DNA of 64,000 nucleotides from DASQPR01 sp963836775 (GCA_963836775.1 CAWIKR010000002.1:186001-250000), one strand, 5' to 3'. Positions 8,543-17,279 are shown, numbered from the stretch's first letter. Made by a program: numbers and translations. Notes: generated by a model from the sequence alone, not told the origin.

Positions 8543-9175
8543 TCAGGCCGGCCGGAATGCGTCGGCCAGGTCGTGGTGCCCGGATCGGAGCCGGGTGAGG
8601 ACCTCGGACCGCAGATCCGGATCCATGTCCCGGTCGCGCATGGCCTGCTCGACGAGCTGAAGGTCGGCGCCGTGCGATCGCATGTGCGCGATCAGCGGCT
8701 CATAGCGCTCCGGGCGGTTGCGGACCAACTCGGAAACCAGCCGCAACTCAAGGCGGACGACCGGAACGATGTGGTCTCCGAACGTGACGTCGACGAAGCG
8801 CTCCCACGGCCCTCGGCCGATGCACTCGATCGCGGTGCCGTCCGTGGGGACTTCGACGGTGCTGGCACCGACGTCGATCCCGTCGACGGCACAGTGACCG
8901 AAGTATTGCTGCGCGTCCGGCAGCCAGACCGGCGGCTCAAGCCACGGAAATCCAGCCAGCGCCGTCGCGAACCGGTCCACGTCGCTTCGTCGAGCCACCA
9001 GGATGTCTATGTCACCAACCGGAAGCTGGACGCCTTGGGCGAGGCACGCGGCAGTCCCGACCAGGCGATATTCAAAGCCGGTGGCGGCCGGATCGATGAG
9101 GTCGAGCACCAGCGTCAGCACCGCGCGCAACTCGTCGACGCCGCTCAGCGGCCGCCCTCCACTGGTCTCCGCCAT
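8543..9175 (-). CDS. Nucleotidyltransferase-fold protein
   Basis: This 210-residue protein has a minimal nucleotidyltransferase signature, LVGTAACLAQG followed by GDIDIL, which matches the G-[ST]-x(n)-D-x-D metal site of the Pol-beta-like fold. A later acidic segment (VDGIDVGAS) could supply the third carboxylate. Related proteins of this size include substrate-adenylating antibiotic-resistance enzymes and toxin- or antitoxin-associated transferases. No partner gene is adjacent, and the function is unknown. It is transcribed towards the LacI gene, with the operator between them. Confidence 0.65.
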   Translation of the reverse strand: MAETSGGRPLSGVDELRAVLTLVLDLIDPAATGFEYRLVGTAACLAQGVQLPVGDIDILVARRSDVDRFATALAGFPWLEPPVWLPDAQQYFGHCAVDGIDVGASTVEVPTDGTAIECIGRGPWERFVDVTFGDHIVPVVRLELRLVSELVRNRPERYEPLIAHMRSHGADLQLVEQAMRDRDMDPDLRSEVLTRLRSGHHDLADAFRPA

Positions 9176-9224
9176 ACGACGATCGTGACATCGAGGTCTG
9201 ACAATCCGGCCGTCCGCGCATCGA

Positions 9225-9857
9225 TCACGATGCGCCGAGACCGGCCCGGTAGAGGTCGCGGAGCAGCATGATCTCGGCGCCGTGGTGCAGCACCTCCTGA
9301 TTGACCCACCAGATCAGCTGCAGGAACGGCTGCTCGGGGTCGCTGCCGTCCGGATACTGGCTGCGGCCGACCTGATCCAGCGCCGCGTCGTCGGCCGAGA
9401 TCAGCGCCGCCCGCCACGCTGCCGACGCGGTCCGGAACGCGTCGACTCCAGCCGCGGCCGAACCCGGGATCACATAGGCATGCGGCGTCAGAGAGTGGCT
9501 GCCGATGGTGTAGTCGGCGCGCCGGGCCAGCATCTCGGCCACGTGGTTGAGGCGCCAGGCGATGGTGCCCATCGGCAGCGGGTCCGGCAGCGGATCGAGC
9601 CCCCATAGGCTGTCCCGCGCCCAGTCCCCCGCACCGACCAGTCGCTTGAAGCCCGGTCCGGGTCCGTCCGCGCGACGCCGGATGTTCAGGCACCCAGGCA
9701 CCGGCTCCCACCGGTATTCGTCGTCGGACATCGGCACGACCGTGCGGACCAGATCGTCACCACTGTCGAATTCAGGTCCGGCGATCCGCCGCACCAGCCG
9801 GTCGCACGCGAGGTCGAACTGCTCCAGCAAGGGGATGAGCCGGGGTGGCGTTGTCAT
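9225..9857 (-). CDS. DinB-family (DUF664-like) four-helix protein
   Basis: This protein of about 210 residues has DinB-superfamily features. An N-terminal helix (LLEQFDLACDRL) is followed by TIAWRLNHVAEML, which contains a metal-ligand His, and the C-terminal VNQEVLHHGAEIMLLRDLYR carries the His of the H-x3-E type site. DinB-like proteins include mycothiol-dependent enzymes; which reaction applies here is not clear. A second ATG four codons upstream (9869) is equally possible. The upstream 297 bp hold a decayed binding-module remnant and an operator. Confidence 0.7.
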   Translation of the reverse strand: MTTPPRLIPLLEQFDLACDRLVRRIAGPEFDSGDDLVRTVVPMSDDEYRWEPVPGCLNIRRRADGPGPGFKRLVGAGDWARDSLWGLDPLPDPLPMGTIAWRLNHVAEMLARRADYTIGSHSLTPHAYVIPGSAAAGVDAFRTASAAWRAALISADDAALDQVGRSQYPDGSDPEQPFLQLIWWVNQEVLHHGAEIMLLRDLYRAGLGAS

Positions 9858-9963
9858 ACCCGCCGACATTGCCACCCCGGTCCCGCGCGTGCATGTGATT
9901 AATCCCCCGAATAGTCCCGGGACGGCCCGCCGGCGCTGTGCCGGCGGGCCACCACGCGTTGGT

Positions 9964-10070
9964 CTAGCCGTAGATGCCGAACTCGTAGAGCGAGTAGCCG
10001 TACGTGGTGCCTCGAGGTCGATCCGGATCCATTGCGGATCGCCCGGAACCCGGGCGCGGCCGGGAAATCG
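9964..10070 (-). pseudogene. Remnant of a C-terminal F5/8-type (CBM32-like) carbohydrate-binding module
   Basis: On the minus strand one frame reads GDPQWIRIDLE, the opening strand of a discoidin/F5/8 type C domain. In another frame, directly after it, the sequence reads TTYGYSLYEFGIYG followed by TAG, the classic C-terminal strand of the same domain. The roughly 70-residue middle of the domain is missing, so this is an internally deleted 3' end of a secreted glycan-acting enzyme. The body of that gene is absent. Confidence 0.65.
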
Positions 10071-10115
10071 TCTCCTTGACACGGCGGCGCCTCAACCCGC
10101 ACCGTTGACGACAGT

Positions 10116-10129
10116 GGAGAGCGCTCTCC
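10116..10129. promoter_or_regulatory. Perfect LacI-type operator before the decayed glycosidase
   Basis: GGAGAGCGCTCTCC is a perfect 14-bp palindrome with central CG. It lies 26 bp before the start of the GH1 remnant and matches the operator in front of the LacI gene (8492-8507). Confidence 0.78.
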
Positions 10130-10154
10130 GACGACTGCGATTGACGGGGCGGAC

Positions 10155-10551
10155 ATGGCGCCGAGCAGCACCGAGGAAGCCGCCGAGGTCGGGCATGCGT
10201 TTCCGGCCGGCTTCTGGTGGGGTGCCGCGACCGCGGCATACCAGATCGAGGGCACGTCCACCGAGGACGGTCGAGCCCCGCGGCCTATGTCGACACCGTG
10301 GCACCGGACGGTTCGGTGCCGGATCCGGGCCGGCCGGCGTCCTGCGCTCGCACCTGACCGCGGTGCACCAGGCGATCGTGGCCGGCGTCGACGTCCGCGG
10401 CTACTTTGTCTGGTCGCTGCTGGACAACTTCGAATGGGCGTCCGGCTACACCCACCGGTTCGGGCTGATCCGGGTCGACTACGACAGCCAACGCACCCTC
10501 AAGGACAGCGCGCGTTGGCTGTCCCGCGTGATCCGCGCGGGCGGCTTCTAG
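10155..10551 (+). pseudogene. Internally deleted GH1 beta-glucosidase
   Basis: The first 36 or so residues are a GH1 N-terminus (FPAGFWWGAATAAYQIEG, then TSTEDGR). The sequence then jumps directly to the GH1 C-terminus: AAYVDTVAPDGSVPDPGR, and after a further frame change LRSHLTAVHQAIVAGVDVRGY, YFVWSLLDNFEWASGY and RFGLIRVDY. Roughly 330 internal residues, including both catalytic glutamate regions (NEP and ENG), are missing, and the second frame change looks like a one-base loss. The operator is intact, so regulation has outlived the enzyme. This is a true deletion, unlike the single-base insertions elsewhere. Confidence 0.8.
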
Positions 10552-10661
10552 GCGCGCGACAAGCCGCCGGGCGGCGGCGGGAGGTGGTGCCCGGTCCCGG
10601 TGGGAGCGGGGACCGGGTGCCACCGAACGACGTTGCGATCAAGCCGTTGGCAGATGCAAAT

Positions 10662-10692
10662 CGGCGCCAGGCGAGAAGCTCGCCTGGCGCCG
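10662..10692 (-). terminator. Terminator of the cold-shock gene
   Basis: A perfect 14-bp stem (CGGCGCCAGGCGAG with CTCGCCTGGCGCCG) has a 3-nt loop. Read on the minus strand it is followed by an ATTTGC tract. It lies 23 bp beyond the cold-shock stop codon. Confidence 0.75.
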
Positions 10693-10715
10693 GATGATCG
10701 ATCGGTGCGGATCGA

Positions 10716-10919
10716 TCAGGCGGGCTGGATGTTCGCGGCCTGCGGGCCCTTGGAGCCCTGCTCGACGTCGAAGCTCACCCGCTGGTTCTCCTCCAGGCTG
10801 CGGTAACCGCCGGTCTGGATGGCGGAGAAGTGGGCGAACACATCCGGTCCACCCTCGTCGGGGGTGATGAATCCGAAACCCTTTTCCGCGTTGAACCACT
10901 TCACTGTTCCGACAGCCAT
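10716..10919 (-). CDS. Cold-shock protein, CspA family
   Basis: This is a 67-residue single cold-shock domain that binds single-stranded RNA and DNA and melts mRNA structure. RNP1-like KGFGFI and RNP2-like VFAHF are present, as is the start MAVGTVKWFNAEKG. A strong Shine-Dalgarno (AAGGAG) precedes ATG 10919; the ORF extends further upstream but without homology. The next gene to the right encodes a DEAD-box helicase on the same strand, the usual functional partner in RNA remodelling. A long untranslated leader is likely, as is common for this family. Confidence 0.95.
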   Translation of the reverse strand: MAVGTVKWFNAEKGFGFITPDEGGPDVFAHFSAIQTGGYRSLEENQRVSFDVEQGSKGPQAANIQPA

Positions 10920-11282
10920 GATTGATTGCTCCTTACACAAGGCTGATTTGCATCCGCTGTTTGCGGATGCCGCCGAATTGGTCACTCACTGTCGGAGACG
11001 CACATGGCGCCCGGGACAATACTCACCAGGCGCTGGTAAATATAGAACGGCCAAACTGCAGCGTTTAAACGCTACCACGCGGACTCCCGGTTGGGGCCGA
11101 TGTGGTGCATGAGTCGAGAATCTCATCTCGTGCCGGAATGCCGGCCGATATCAGCGTCGCGCGGAGCTGATCTCGACCCGATGGCGTCCCCGCATGGAGT
11201 CCGCCGTCGGCGTCTCGGAGCTGATCCCGACCCGATGGCGTCCCCGCATGGAGTCCGCCACCGGCATCGAAGGATTGAGTGT
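10920..11282. other. 363-bp intergenic region with a two-copy direct repeat
   Basis: The part next to the cold-shock gene probably forms its leader. At 11163-11205 and 11217-11259 a 43-bp segment containing ATGGCGTCCCCGCATGGAGT is repeated with one mismatch (period 54). No ORF with coding character was found. Confidence 0.6.
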
Positions 11283-12812
11283 CTAGCGTCCGACCCGGGA
11301 TCGCCGAGAGAACGCGGCAGCTCCGGTCGGGCCCGCGGTGATGGTCGGGGTGTGTGCGGCCCCGGCACCACGACGCGGCTTGGCCGTCGCGTCCGCGTGC
11401 ACCGCGCGAACTCGGTCGGCACCGCCTCCGCGCCGCTCGCTTCCGGCCGGTTCCGCCCGCCGGGACCGGCCGCGCGCGGCCGGAACGACGGTTGAGTTAC
11501 GGCGCTCGCCCGATCCCTGGCGGGCCGGTTCCGCCCGCCGGGACCGGCCGCCCGCGGCCGGAACGACGGTTGAGTTACGGCGCTCGCCCGATCCCTGGCC
11601 GGCCGTGCTGCCGCCGGTCCGCGGCCTCGGGGTGAGCTGGCGCCGACCGGGTGCAAGGTCATCCAGTACCGGGCTGTCCACACCGACGCGTTGGATGCTC
11701 GGCTTGACGCCGGCACGCCGGGCCAGATCCTCAACCTCACCCAAGCGGTCCGGGGTGAACAGTGTCACCACGGCGCCGACCGCACCGGCCCGCGCCGTCC
11801 GGCCGGAGCGGTGCAGATATGCCTTGTGCTCCGCCGGCGGCTGGACGTGAATAACGAGTGCCACGTCATCCACGTGGATACCCCGGGCGGCGATATCGGT
11901 CGCGACCAGCGTCGCCGCGGTGCCGTCGGCGAACGCCTGGAGATTGCGCGTCCGCGCGTTCTGGGCGAGGTTGCCGTGCAGCTCGACCGCGTCGACCCCG
12001 GCGGCGACCAGCTGACCGGCCAACCGCTTCGCGCCACGTTTGGTCCGGGTGAAGACGACCGCACGTTCCGGCGCCGAAGCCAAGGCGGTGAGCACCGGCA
12101 GGAGATCGTCCGGCTGCACCTGCAAGGCATGATGCGACAAGAGGACCGGCGTCGCAGAGGTGTCGACCTCATGGGTGACCGGCCGATGCAGGAATTCCCG
12201 CACCAGGGCATCGACATCCCGATCCAGGGTGGCCGAGAAGAGCAGGCGCTGTGCGTTGGACGGCGTGGCCGCCAGCAACTTGCGTACCACCGGCAGGAAG
12301 CCGAGATCGGCCATATGGTCGGCCTCGTCGAGCACGGTGATCTCGACCGCGTCGAGGCGGGCATGGCCGTCATTGATCAGCGCCGACAGACGTCCAGGGC
12401 AGGCGATGACGATATCGACTCCGGCCCTCAGGGCGGCCGCTTGCGGCCGCTCCGAGACACCGCCGAAGATCGTGATCCACCGCAACTCGCGGGGATTGGC
12501 AATACGTGCCAGCGCGGCCTCGACCTGACCGGCGAGTTCACGCGTCGGCACCAGCACGAGTGCGCGCGGACGACCCGGTGCCGGTTTGCGCCGGGCAGCG
12601 CTGAGTCGCGTCACCAGTGGGACAAGGAAGGCGTAGGTCTTGCCGGATCCGGTCTGGCCGCGACCAAGGACGTCCCGGCCGGCCAGCGAATCCGGCAGAG
12701 TCTTCGCCTGGATCGCGGTCGGCGTCGTGATGCCGTCCGCGGCCAGGGCTTCAACCACTGGGCTGGGAATATTGAATGATGCGAAAGATTGTGGAAGGCG
12801 GTCAACCGCCAT
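11283..12812 (-). CDS. DEAD-box ATP-dependent RNA helicase
   Basis: This 509-residue helicase has all core motifs: a Q-motif (TPTAIQAKTLP), motif I GQTGSGKT, PTRELA, motif II DEAD (VLDEADHM), SAT (LFSATL), and motif VI HRSGRTARAG. The core ends near residue 375. The basic C-terminal tail contains a 26-residue unit repeated twice (SGERRNSTVVPAA type), encoded by a 78-bp tandem DNA duplication at 11446-11601, then an Arg/Gly-rich end. Such tails mediate RNA binding. It probably works in rRNA or mRNA unwinding at low temperature, in view of the adjacent cold-shock gene. Confidence 0.93.
   Translation of the reverse strand: MAVDRLPQSFASFNIPSPVVEALAADGITTPTAIQAKTLPDSLAGRDVLGRGQTGSGKTYAFLVPLVTRLSAARRKPAPGRPRALVLVPTRELAGQVEAALARIANPRELRWITIFGGVSERPQAAALRAGVDIVIACPGRLSALINDGHARLDAVEITVLDEADHMADLGFLPVVRKLLAATPSNAQRLLFSATLDRDVDALVREFLHRPVTHEVDTSATPVLLSHHALQVQPDDLLPVLTALASAPERAVVFTRTKRGAKRLAGQLVAAGVDAVELHGNLAQNARTRNLQAFADGTAATLVATDIAARGIHVDDVALVIHVQPPAEHKAYLHRSGRTARAGAVGAVVTLFTPDRLGEVEDLARRAGVKPSIQRVGVDSPVLDDLAPGRRQLTPRPRTGGSTAGQGSGERRNSTVVPAAGGRSRRAEPARQGSGERRNSTVVPAARGRSRRAEPAGSERRGGGADRVRAVHADATAKPRRGAGAAHTPTITAGPTGAAAFSRRSRVGR
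11446..11601. repeat. 78-bp tandem duplication inside the helicase gene
   Basis: Two near-identical 78-bp units (11446-11523 and 11524-11601) differ at very few bases and keep the frame, adding 26 residues to the helicase tail. The high identity points to a recent duplication or conversion. Confidence 0.85.
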
Positions 12813-13121
12813 GCGATCTCCGATAGTCGGCGATGGGTTCTACCCGGCACAGACCAGATGGGCCCGCGACGCTCACGTCGAGAAACTCGGCTGAGGCAGA
12901 ACTGATCAAGCCGACACGCCATGGTAGCCGATTCGTCCGAACATCGCTCAGCAGCAGGTCGGGCCGGAGCGCAGGCCAGCGCCGCCGACCGGAGCGACCG
13001 CCGTCACACACCGATCGCGGCCTCTGAGCGCCGGCGAGTGATCCCGACCACTCAACCGGACCGAGAACCGGTACGCGCAGCCGCGCCTCAACGAGATCGC
13101 CGGCGCAGAGGTGATCGGCGG
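12813..13121. other. 309-bp intergenic region, nothing recognised
   Basis: This lies between the helicase start (minus strand) and the end of the sigma-factor gene (minus strand). It must hold the helicase promoter. No gene, strong hairpin or repeat was recognised. Confidence 0.5.
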
Positions 13122-14138
13122 CTACTTGCTAGGGAGGGTTCGGGGCAGTCCGAACGATGGGAAGACGCTGTTCTCGAACCGCGTCATGCCGCGGATCCGG
13201 GCGCCGGCCAGGGTGAGCACATAGAGCCCGATCCCGTGACTCGTGCCGCTCGGTGCGCGCAGATATGCGCCGAACGCCGGCTGGCCATTCGCCCGCGTCG
13301 GCACCAGGTCGAACCGGCGACCGGCGTCGAAAATGCCGGCGCAGAATCGCGCCACGATGTCGATGCCCTCATATTCGAACGGCATCGGCGGCATCGACAT
13401 GAAGACGTCATCGGTTAACAGGGCGACCAATGCGTCGACGTCCGCCGACTCCCAGGCGCGCGCGAAGTCCGCGGCGATCGCGGTCTCCGCCGGCGACCCG
13501 CTCGGTGGTGGCGCCTGCGGCTCTCCGTCGGCCGGCCGTCGCTGCTCCAGCGTGGTGCGGGCGCGCTTCAATGCGCTCTTCACCGACTCGACGGTGGTGT
13601 CCATCATGTCGGCCACCTCATCGGCGTGAAACCCGAGGACGTCCCGCAGGATGAGTACGGCGACCTGCCGCGGCGGCAACGTCTGTAGCGCGGTCACGAA
13701 CGCCAACGAGACCGACACCGTCTGCTCGTAGCGCGCCTCCGGCCCGAGCGGATGTTCCACGACGGTTTCGGCCAGCTCATCCGGAAGCGGCTCGAGCCAC
13801 ACGACTTCCCCGAGCCGGGTCGGCTCCGGCGGTTCGACATTGGGCACGTCCCACTCCTTCGGCCGGCGCCGGCTCGCCGACCGGCGGGCATTGAGGCACT
13901 GGTTGGTCGCGATCCGGTAGAGCCAGGTGCGCACCGAGGCGCGGCCCTCGAACCGATCGAACCCGCGCCAGGCCGCGAGGAGCGTGTCCTGCAGGGCATC
14001 CTCGGCGTCCTGGAACGAGCCGAGCATCCGATAGCAGTGCACTTGCAACTCGCGCCGGTATGGCTCGGTCAGCTGCCGGAACGCCTCGCCGTCGCCGGCC
14101 TGCGCCTGTGAGATCAAGTCGGCTGCCAATTCCCCCAC
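13122..14138 (-). CDS. ECF sigma factor with C-terminal SnoaL-like domain (SigG/SigX5 type)
   Basis: This is a sigma-70 family ECF factor of about 338 residues. Region 2 contains CYRMLGSFQDAEDALQDT and RTWLYRIATNQCLNARR; region 4 contains LPPRQVAVLILRDVLGF and TTVESVKSALKRAR. A fused SnoaL/NTF2-like domain occupies the last 120 or so residues (from AIAADFARAWESADVDALV), as in the SigG/SigX5 group, which lacks a classical anti-sigma factor and is thought to be modulated by this domain. GTG 14138 is chosen because GGTGAGG precedes it; ATG at 14162 or an upstream start at 14201 is possible. It is divergent from a reductase-like gene. Confidence 0.87.
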   Translation of the reverse strand: MGELAADLISQAQAGDGEAFRQLTEPYRRELQVHCYRMLGSFQDAEDALQDTLLAAWRGFDRFEGRASVRTWLYRIATNQCLNARRSASRRRPKEWDVPNVEPPEPTRLGEVVWLEPLPDELAETVVEHPLGPEARYEQTVSVSLAFVTALQTLPPRQVAVLILRDVLGFHADEVADMMDTTVESVKSALKRARTTLEQRRPADGEPQAPPPSGSPAETAIAADFARAWESADVDALVALLTDDVFMSMPPMPFEYEGIDIVARFCAGIFDAGRRFDLVPTRANGQPAFGAYLRAPSGTSHGIGLYVLTLAGARIRGMTRFENSVFPSFGLPRTLPSK

Positions 14139-14285
14139 CTTTGCCTCACCCTCTCCACGCATCCTGTCGCACTCCCGATACGGACACCGGCCGGACGGCA
14201 AACGGGTCGGTTCGCGGCCGCCCCGTTCCGGAAACAGCGGTGTCTACCTGACTGGCAACCACGCGAACATCGAGGGAGTACCGAA

Positions 14286-14864
14286 ATGGGAAAGATCATC
14301 ATCACCACGAACATGTCGCTCGACGGCGTTGTCCAGGATCCGGACGGGCGCGAAGGCTTCAAGCTGGGCGGCTGGTTCTTCCAGTTCGGCGGCGCCGATC
14401 TCGCCGAATGGGAGCGCGTCGAGACCGAAGAGGCGCTGGGCGCGGAGGCCCTGCTGCTGGGCCGCCGCAGCGACGAGTGGTTCGCGCCGCGTTGGGTTGA
14501 TCGGGACACGCCCTGGGCGGACAAGTTGAACGCCATGCCCAAATACGTCGTCTCGTCCACAATCGACCAGGCCCGCTGGACCAACGCAACGGTTCTCAAC
14601 GGCGATCTCGTCACCGAGGTCACCAAGATCAAGCAGGAGCTGGCTGGGGAGATCTTGGTCTACGCCAGCTACCAGCTCTGCCGCGCGCTGATCGACAACG
14701 ACCTCGTCGACGAACTGCGGCTGGTCGTCTTCCCGGTGGTGCTCGGCGCCGGCGCACGGTTGTTCGGCGAGACCAGCGATCAGAAGCCGATGCGCCTGGT
14801 TCGCACCGAGACCCTCGGCGACGGCCTCGCCTTCCTCATCTACCAGCCGGTTCGGGACGCCTAA
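14286..14864 (+). CDS. Dihydrofolate reductase-family (RibD C-terminal-like) protein
   Basis: This 192-residue protein has the RibD C-terminal/DHFR-like fold: it starts GKIIITTNMSLDGVVQDPDG, carries EALLLGRRSDEWFAPRW, a nucleotide-binding-like strand (GEILVYASYQLCRALIDNDL), and VFPVVLGAGARLF. Many actinobacterial paralogues exist, usually of unknown substrate and beside ECF sigma genes. ATG 14286 is preceded by GAGGGAG. It is divergently transcribed from the sigma-factor gene, which could control it. Confidence 0.82.
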   Translation: MGKIIITTNMSLDGVVQDPDGREGFKLGGWFFQFGGADLAEWERVETEEALGAEALLLGRRSDEWFAPRWVDRDTPWADKLNAMPKYVVSSTIDQARWTNATVLNGDLVTEVTKIKQELAGEILVYASYQLCRALIDNDLVDELRLVVFPVVLGAGARLFGETSDQKPMRLVRTETLGDGLAFLIYQPVRDA

Positions 14865-14934
14865 CCGACGCGTGACGCCCGGCCCGCACCGCGTATCTGC
14901 GCACGCCGCCGTATCCGCGCACGCGGCGCTACCC

Positions 14935-15010
14935 GGCCCGCACCGCGCTAACCGGCCCGCATCGCGCTAACCGGCCCGCATCGCGCTAACCGGCCCGCAC
15001 CGCGCTACCC
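14935..15010. repeat. Four tandem copies of a 19-bp repeat
   Basis: The units are GGCCCGCAYCGCGCTAACC, starting at 14935, 14954, 14973 and 14992, with degenerate copies from about 14881. They lie in the 225-bp gap between two converging genes. They are contiguous with no spacers, so this is not a CRISPR. Confidence 0.85.
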
Positions 15011-15089
15011 GGCCTTCCCAAGATCCACAGGTGGTGGGTGCGGCGAACGCGAGCGGTGGGTGCGGCGGTCTCGGCCGGCCGGTGACGAC

Positions 15090-16319
15090 CTAGTGGTCGT
15101 CGAGCGACTCGAGCCGACGACGCAGATACCGGCGTTCGGCCTCGCTCGGCACCAACTCCAGGGCCGCGCGATATGCGGCCGCGGCCTCGGCCGACCGACC
15201 CGACCGCCGCAGCAGATCGGCCTTGGTGGCCGGAAGCAGGTAGTAATCGGTCAGCTGTCCGCCCGCTTCGATCGCTTCGACCAGCGGCAGCGCGATATCC
15301 GGACCGTCCGACATGCCGACCGCGACGGCGCGGTTCAGATCAACGATCACGCTCGGTGCCACGGTCGCGAGTTCCGCGTACAGCCCAGCGATCTGCGGCC
15401 AATCGGTCGCGGCCGCAACCGGCGCGGTGGCATGGCAGGCTGCGATCGCCGCCTGGATCTGAAACGGGCCGGCCCGGCCGCGCCGCAGTGCCCGCTCCAG
15501 GATCGCGGTCGCCTCGTCGATCCGGTCCCGATCCCACAGCGACCGGTCCTGGTCCTCAAGCGTGATCAGGTCGCCGTCAGCGTCGGTCCGGGCCGCACGC
15601 CGCGCGTCATGCAGCAGCATCAGCGCGAGCAGACCGTGGGCCTCCGGCTCGTCCGGCATCAGCGCGGCGAGCACGCGCGCCAGCCGGATCGCCTCGACCG
15701 CCAACCGTGGTTGCTCCAGATCCGCATACCCCTGGTTGAAGAGCAGATACAGCACATGCAGTACGGCGGGAAGCCGCTCCGGGAGCAAGTGCGCCGGCGG
15801 TACGCGGAACGGGATCCCGGCGTGCGCGACCTTCTGCTTGGCCCGGAACAACCGCTGGCCCATGGTGCGCTCGGAGATCAGGAAGGCGCGCGCGATCTCG
15901 GCGGTGCTCATGCCGGTCAGGCTGCGCAGTGTCAACGCGACCTGAGACTCGGTGTTCAGCGACGGGTGGCAGCACGTGAACATGAGTTCCAGGCGCTCGT
16001 CCGGAATGTCGCTATCGGAGAGGTAGGGCGGTGGCGGGTCCAGCTCCATTGCCGCCACCTCCCGTAGTTTGGCCGCCTCGGTAGTGGCGCGACGAATCTG
16101 ATCGATAGCGCGGTTCCGCGCGGTCGTGGTGAGCCAGGCCAGCGGCTGGTCCGGCACGCCGGTGTCGGGCCAGCGGCGCAGTGCCTGCGCGAACGCATCC
16201 TGGGCACACTCCTCGGCGAGGTCCCAGTCACCGCCGGTGAACCGGATCATGGTGGCCACGATCCGGCTCCATCCGTCGGCGTAGATCCTCGCGATGAGGT
16301 CGGTTACCGGTTGCGTCAC
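15090..16319 (-). CDS. ECF42-type sigma factor with TPR-like C-terminal extension
   Basis: This is a 409-residue ECF sigma factor. Region 2 contains DLAEECAQDAFAQALRRW and WLTTTARNRAIDQIRR; region 4 contains SLTGMSTAEIARAFLISERT. The 230-residue helical C-terminal part (for example HGLLALMLLHDARRAART and a DLNRAVAVGM segment) is the DUF6596/TPR-like extension characteristic of ECF42, which is required for activity in that group. GTG 16319 is the start; the longer open frame runs antisense-like through the neighbour. It lies 44 bp downstream of a YCII (DGPF) gene, the standard ECF42 partner, in one operon with an SRPBCC gene. Confidence 0.9.
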   Translation of the reverse strand: MTQPVTDLIARIYADGWSRIVATMIRFTGGDWDLAEECAQDAFAQALRRWPDTGVPDQPLAWLTTTARNRAIDQIRRATTEAAKLREVAAMELDPPPPYLSDSDIPDERLELMFTCCHPSLNTESQVALTLRSLTGMSTAEIARAFLISERTMGQRLFRAKQKVAHAGIPFRVPPAHLLPERLPAVLHVLYLLFNQGYADLEQPRLAVEAIRLARVLAALMPDEPEAHGLLALMLLHDARRAARTDADGDLITLEDQDRSLWDRDRIDEATAILERALRRGRAGPFQIQAAIAACHATAPVAAATDWPQIAGLYAELATVAPSVIVDLNRAVAVGMSDGPDIALPLVEAIEAGGQLTDYYLLPATKADLLRRSGRSAEAAAAYRAALELVPSEAERRYLRRRLESLDDH

Positions 16320-16363
16320 TGGTCCTCGTAGGTGCTCCTCGGTCGCCGCCGCGGCGGCGATGG

Positions 16364-16702
16364 TCAGTCCTCGTCCGGCCAGAACGGGCGCAGCTCGATC
16401 ATGCCGCCCCACGCCTGCGGGTGCTTGGACGCCACCTCGATGGCCTCGTCGAGGTCCTTGCACTCGAGGATGTCGAAGCCGGCCATCTGCTCCCGGGTCT
16501 CGGCATACGGACCGTCGGTGAGCAGCACCTCGCGGTTGCGTACGCGGACCGTCGTGGCATCGGTCGCCGACCGGGTGCGGTGACCGGTGAGGCGGACCCC
16601 CCGGCCGTCCATCTCTTTGACCCACTCGTCGACATCCGGCTCCTGCGAGTCCGGCTCGATCTTGTCGGCGGGGTCGTAGCAGACCAGCATCAGATACTTC
16701 AT
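16364..16702 (-). CDS. YCII/DGPF-domain protein
   Basis: This 112-residue YCII-family dimeric alpha/beta barrel protein contains the DGPF-type motif (LLTDGPYAETREQMAGF) and a family start (MKYLMLVCYDP). DGPF genes are the conserved neighbours and probable targets of ECF42 sigma factors. Biochemistry is unknown; the fold resembles small-molecule isomerases or peroxidases. The ATG overlaps the stop of the SRPBCC gene upstream (ATGA). Confidence 0.88.
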   Translation of the reverse strand: MKYLMLVCYDPADKIEPDSQEPDVDEWVKEMDGRGVRLTGHRTRSATDATTVRVRNREVLLTDGPYAETREQMAGFDILECKDLDEAIEVASKHPQAWGGMIELRPFWPDED

Positions 16703-17202
16703 CGGGTTGCTCCAATCAGGGTCGCGGAGGCCGCCATCGCTTCGATTGTGGCCGCCATGTTGTGGGACAGGGTGGACAGGCGCCGGTTCAGCGAGCCCGG
16801 ACTCAGACGTTCGCCGTCACGAGCGCCGGTCCGCCCGGGCCCGTGAGTGAACGAGTGATAGACGACCGTGCTGGCCGGCTCGGCGCCGTCGCTGAGGTCG
16901 TAACGCCAGATCGAACCGACCTGACCGTCCTCGTCGAGCACCGTCCAGGCGAACGTCGCTGGGCGGCGGGCCTCGGTGACAACGCAGGTGACCGTGCGGA
17001 CGACGCCATCGGGGTAGTGGTTGCGGCCGATGAATCGGGCCCCCCGATATGGACCTTCCGCTCCATCGAACCAGGTGCCGGCGACGGTTTCCGGGCTCCA
17101 CTCGCCGACCCGGGCAATGTCGGTGATCATGACCCACATCCGCTCCCGCGGAACCGGAACGGTCCGGGCGATGGCGACGTGCGCGCCGGTGACGGTGTCC
17201 AT
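16699..17202 (-). CDS. SRPBCC-superfamily (polyketide cyclase-like) protein
   Basis: This 167-residue START/Bet v1-like protein has the typical opening (VAIARTVPVPRERMW, then ITDIARVGEWSPE) and a hydrophobic-cavity fold. It is the first gene of the SRPBCC - YCII - ECF42 operon. A very strong Shine-Dalgarno (AAGGAGG) precedes ATG 17202, and the next ORF overlaps by 4 bp. It probably binds a hydrophobic small ligand; no catalytic residues can be assigned. Confidence 0.82.
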   Translation of the reverse strand: MDTVTGAHVAIARTVPVPRERMWVMITDIARVGEWSPETVAGTWFDGAEGPYRGARFIGRNHYPDGVVRTVTCVVTEARRPATFAWTVLDEDGQVGSIWRYDLSDGAEPASTVVYHSFTHGPGRTGARDGERLSPGSLNRRLSTLSHNMAATIEAMAASATLIGATR

Positions 17203-17279
17203 AGCGCCCTCCTTTTGCTTCGTCGTGAAGATGACGAACGAGGCGAGCGCTCTACTACCGATCCGACGGCAGAAATTCT

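Noticed and set aside
14935..15010. CRISPR-like array
   Set aside because: The repeats are contiguous with no spacers, and no cas genes are near. The same holds for 47356-47478.
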